Positions 60,832-64,000 of a stretch of DNA of 64,000 nucleotides are shown here, in pieces. Positions within the stretch are counted from its first letter, which is position 1, and each line of letters starts with the position of its first letter. The stretch comes from Procambarus clarkii (taxonomy: Eukaryota; Arthropoda; Malacostraca; Decapoda; Cambaridae), in contig NC_091185.1 in NCBI RefSeq assembly GCF_040958095.1, positions 22,544,003 through 22,608,002 of the forward strand. The letters are read 5' to 3'. The notes under the pieces were generated by a model. That model had not been told where the DNA came from and searched no databases. It saw only the letters and a list, made by a program, of their open reading frames with translations. The position numbers and the translations under genes are program-made.

Positions 60832-61116
60832 AGTATGTGGGGTGAAGTATTTACAGCGTTGTGGTTCGAAAAAAATAATCAGAGAAGCACTTGTTCCGGA
60901 AGTGTTTTGACGTCATCAGTTGCGAGTCGTGTAAACCGTTTTTCATTCATAAACAGGGGGTTTGGCGGGTGCATGGAATGGACTTTGGCCTTTGTTTATG
61001 AGGACGAGCTGTATATGAATACATCATCGATGTATCTGAAGTAGATGCGAGGTTTCCCTGGTGTTTTGACGATGGTGTCTTCTAGCGTTTCCATATAGAA
61101 GTTAGCAAAGAGGTAT
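60832..61116 (-). mobile_element. Penelope-like fragment inserted in Gypsy RT
   Basis: The minus strand reads LFANFYMETLEDTIVKT, then GKPRIYFRYIDDVFIYSSSS and a stop. FANFYME and RYIDDVF are RT motifs of Penelope-like elements, not of Gypsy. About 285 bp long, it covers only the catalytic palm and then an uncharacterised 3' part. The host sequence TTATACCAAAAGG-(T/GC)ATTTGT is present on both sides (60811-60831 and 61117-61136), as a target-site duplication would be. Confidence 0.75.
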
Positions 61117-61887
61117 TTATACCAAAAGGTATTTGTTCACTGGTACGTGCAACAACATCACAGAATACTGATTTTTCCCTGCATTTCTCCGCTGCTGGCA
61201 TACCTCAGTCTGCTGACGTTGCATCAAGGGTGGAGAAGTACTTACCCACCTCTAATTGACCACTTATTTCTTGAATTCAGGGGTAGGGGATAGACTTCCC
61301 CCTTTGTCATTTCGTTGAGCTTTCGGTAATCTACACAAAACCCATAACTACCATCAGGTTTACCCAGAAACACATCCACTGAGAAATCCACTATGAACTA
61401 CTAGGTTCAATGACATCTTGTCTCAACAGTGTCTGATACTCATCCCTTATTACTTTTTTGACCTGTTGAGGGAGTTGCCACAGGTGTACACTGGTGCGTG
61501 GTCACCCGTTGGAACGGTGTGCTCTAGTCTATCTAACAATCTGGTCGTCTTCAGTTGAAAATAACTTAGGAAATGCACTAAATACTTCTTTTAAGTGTTT
61601 CCTCTGAACCTGTGGAATGTGTTGGAAGGAACCCTTGGAACGCTTCAGCTGTGGAACCTGTGAAACCTGTTCCACAGGTTGCAGAACCTGAGGAACACCA
61701 GATGCCAGAGTGTATTCATACACGTTAGACTTATAACGAGGTTCCCCCCCCCCCTTCCCCCCCCAGGTCGAATTATTGATTCCACACAGGATGCAACCCT
61801 CACCGCAAGCTGACTAACTCCTGAGAACCTACTTACTGCTAGATGAACATGGACATTAGGTGATAGGATGATAGGAAATGCTCCCAA

Positions 61888-62051
61888 CCACTTCTCGATA
61901 CTATCGACACTAATAGTGTTTATTCACTTTGTTCATGCAATAAATTTTCATGGGACTCTAACTCGGAATTCTGGATTGAGAGTCGAGAACGAACCCGACT
62001 CTTTTACTGGAAATAATTGATATATCTTTCCCTATAATTCATTGAGACACT
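61888..62051. other. AT-rich spacer, nothing recognised
   Basis: No domain seen between the Gypsy pol remnant and the next LTR. Confidence 0.4.
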
Positions 62052-62787
62052 GTTACGAACTCCTACATAACCGGATTCTTTAAAACTCTACCATCCTTCT
62101 CAAGTATAGAGATCCCTAACTTTGGTGGAAATGCAGTGTAATGTTTAAAGTAAGATATTAAATTGTACTTAAAATATCACTTATTATTATCTACAACTAT
62201 TACTATATACAACCCTCTGACGAGGCCATCCAGCACAACACTAGCCCTCACGCTAGCTGCAGCTGTGGTGACGTCTTCAAGCGCCTCACTAACCTCGCTA
62301 GCGCGCTCACACAGTGAAGTCTTCCAATACCCCACTAGCCTCCCCGTTAGCGCGCTCACACAGTGAAGTCTTCCAGTGCTCCACTAGCCTTCCCGCTAGC
62401 ACACTCACACTGTGAAGTGGTCCAGAGCTCCACTAACCAACTCGCTAGCACGCTCCAACAATGAATGTTTCCAGCGCTCCACTAGCCTTCTGGCTAGTAC
62501 TCACCAACGGTGAAGTTCTCAGAGCTCCACTAGCCCTCTGGCTAGCACACCCCAATAGCGAAGTCCTCAGCGCTCCACCAGCCCTCTGGCCAGTACACTC
62601 CGGCAGAGGCGTCCCAAGGTCGACCAGTGTAATTCACTCTCTCTGCTTCACTCCCGTCTGTCACAAGTCACCGATACCTCATCACCTCCCAGAACAGCAG
62701 ACTAGAAGATGGGAAGCTAATATTAATGGGAGGGTCAACTATTTAAATTCGGAACCACGATCATAGAGGGCCCCGAGGTCCATCACA
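62052..62787 (-). repeat. Probable 3' LTR of the integrase-bearing Gypsy element
   Basis: The segment begins TGTTACGAACTCC and ends GGTCCATCACA on the + strand, giving TG...CA ends. On the minus strand it is preceded by a purine stretch AGTGGGAAG and, slightly further, a 16-G run (62819-62834), suitable as a polypurine tract, and lies about 130 bp after the integrase. It contains the 49-bp tandem repeat. No second LTR is in the window, so the limits are provisional. Confidence 0.5.
62235..62625. repeat. 49-bp tandem repeat, about 8 units
   Basis: Units of 48-49 bp share CCACTAGCC, a GCTAGC box and AGTGAAGTCTTCC. The left units are closer to each other; the right ones are more diverged. They lie in the probable LTR and might be transcription-factor sites, but no known motif is claimed. 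Confidence 0.8.
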
Positions 62788-62849
62788 CTTCCCACTAGCA
62801 CTAAAAAAAATTTTTTAACCCCCCCCCCCCCCCCGCTTAAAAACGATAC

Positions 62850-63890
62850 AAAAGCTATACAAAATATTAATCATATACGGGTTAATGCGTCAGCTACAAC
62901 ATTATCTACCCCTTTAATATGTACAATCATTAGGGAAAATTATTGCAAATTCAAGCTCCTCTGGTATACTTCTTGGAACATTGGTCTCCCTATTGGTCTC
63001 TGACCACCTCCAAAAGTCCAAGCACAGTGTGACCATGTTCAAATGACCATGAAGTTCAAATGACGACAGGCCGTGAGATTCATTTGGAACCGACCTTATA
63101 GCGAAGAGCAGGTATGCCAAGTCCTCCACCCAACGTCCTTGCATACCAATTCAATACTTCTTTATCATCTGCTTCAGAGCTTGATGGAACCTCTCGAGTG
63201 CTCCTTTGGATTCTGGATGATAGGCATTGATATTATATGGTGAATCCTCAAGTTCGACATATATTGACTGAAATATTTGGAAGTAAAGCTAGTTCCCTGA
63301 TCAGTTTGAATCGTTTTAGGAAGACCCTGTCTTGAGAAGAACCAAATCAGGTGTTTGATCAGTACCTTAGATGTTATTGTTCGAAGGGGTAAAGCTTCAT
63401 GGTATCTGCAAACTCTGTTCATGATGGTAAACAGATATTGTACCCCAGACGTAGAAGGAGGAAGAGTACCAAAAATATCTAAAATAAGGTGTTCAAATGG
63501 TTCATCAATGGAAGGTAATGGATTCAATGGGGTTTTAGGAACTGGTTGGTTTACCTTACTAACCACCTGACAAATGTGACAAGTTTTGCAGAGTTGCCGT
63601 TAATCCTTCTTCATCCTGGGCCAGTTAAAGTTCTTAGCTAGCCTGTGGAAGGTCTTAGAAATCCCACAATGCCCTGAATATTTATTATCCTACGCCACTT
63701 CATGCAGTCTCGACCTGAATGGTGCGGGCACCACTATTTGTGGGTTACTTACGTCCACTGACTAAGGAGTCCTCTGTCGGCACCCTCTGAACAATACCTT
63801 GTCCTCCTTGAAATATGTAGCTCCCATCTTCTGACCGGAGTCACCAAGATCGGCCAGAGTTTTAACTTGTTGGTCCTCTTTCCTTCTCTG
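62850..63890 (-). pseudogene. Gypsy integrase remnant
   Basis: On the minus strand: a pre-integrase stretch (MGATYFKEDKVLFR), an H2C2 zinc-binding domain (LHEVA, stop, HCGISKTFHRLAKNFNWP, LCKTCHICQVV; about 63,560-63,700), then the DDE core: LDIFGTLPP (first Asp), QTDQGTSFTSK (second Asp) and, in another frame, AYHPESKGALERFHQA (Glu, about 63,180-63,235). A C-terminal part with EDLAYLLFAIRSVPNESHGL and FEL follows to 62,914. Stops at the zinc domain and a frameshift before the Glu inactivate it. It lies 5' (minus strand) of the RT at 60.5-61.8 kb, the reverse of Gypsy order, so it belongs to a different copy. Confidence 0.85.
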
Positions 63891-64000
63891 TAATCAAAGA
63901 TTCCCTAGTCCAATTCTGGTTCTCTGCAATAAAATCCAAATTATTACTTCGGCGTTTCTTCTCAACCTGTGTGGTTATCATGGGGTTAAATAGCTCTTCC

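Larger units (their letters stand above)
60529..61760 (-). pseudogene. Gypsy pol remnant, right of LINE D (pre-RT and RT)
   Basis: On the minus strand, in order: a pre-RT linker (HLKEVFSAFPKLFSTEDDQI, about 61,600), QQVKKVIRDEYQTLL, KPDGSYGFCVDYRKLNEMTK (about 61,310-61,370), KYFSTLDATSAD, then IPFGI at 61,120. A Penelope fragment interrupts here. RT resumes with PFGIRRAPSFF, AITYILSPVLGRLSLTYLDD (catalytic YLDD near 60,730), VVVYSRS, FKLNIHKCTL and FLGLEVSTDGPYPD, then meets LINE D. These are Ty3/Gypsy RT motifs 1-6. Stops and frame changes make it a pseudogene. A mixed C11-TT-C8 tract lies at 61744-61764. Confidence 0.85.

Noticed and set aside
62461..62766. 101-codon + strand frame starting MNVSSAPLAFW
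   Set aside because: It is made of the 49-bp tandem repeat, whose unit is not a stable multiple of three, and has no domain.
1..64000. Host protein-coding exons
   Set aside because: I looked on both strands and found only element-derived domains; short conserved exons could still be missed without a search.

Overview
This window is eukaryotic repeat DNA from an arthropod, most likely a decapod crustacean. That attribution is inference: it rests on the tRNA-derived SINE, the LINE/Gypsy/Penelope families and the very long minisatellites, which resemble crayfish and shrimp repeats I know. I find no host protein-coding gene. Every coding stretch with a recognisable domain belongs to a transposable element, and most long reading frames elsewhere are products of tandem repeats or antisense shadows.

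Layout. 1-3387: AT-rich DNA with degenerate dyad repeats, poly-C tracts and one tRNA-derived SINE. 3388-4396: the 3' end of a degenerate endonuclease-type LINE on the + strand, ending in a (TAC)n tail. 4397-10691: LINE copy A on the minus strand, near-intact (ORF1 with three CCHC knuckles; ORF2 with APE endonuclease, RT and RNase H), with a 13-bp target-site duplication. 10705-14930: a few units of a 26-bp satellite, then a minus-strand Ty3/Gypsy-like element (LTR, protease, gag, a 660-bp GA/GAGT microsatellite in the gag leader, a possible tRNA-Pro primer site) lacking RT, RNase H and integrase. 15401-21718: LINE copy B, full length but broken. 21790-24739: LINE copy C, missing its 3' half. 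24740-27574: a truncated CR1-like LINE whose ORF1 has a PHD finger and a 24-bp coding minisatellite.

27575-47890 is a 20-kb array of a 20-bp G-rich minisatellite with nested segmental duplications (about 6.9 kb and 1.4 kb). 48494-50315 is a 1.8-kb array of the 26-bp satellite also seen at 10.7 kb. 50527-51880 is a decayed Penelope-like RT. 51890-53663 holds two head-to-tail non-autonomous elements with terminal hairpins (Helitron-like). 54030-54217 plus 60529-61760 are the two halves of one Gypsy pol split by LINE copy D (54218-60528, 14-bp target-site duplication); its right half is also split by a Penelope fragment. 62052-63890 is the integrase and 3' LTR of another Gypsy element, whose LTR carries a 49-bp tandem repeat.

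The four copies of one LINE family (A-D) allow comparison inside the window. All four share an ORF1 stop that overlaps ACG in the ORF2 frame (TAACG), with no in-frame ATG before the endonuclease, and all differ at a G/C homopolymer that sets the endonuclease frame. These two points are the most interesting biology here; the nested insertions give a relative order of events.
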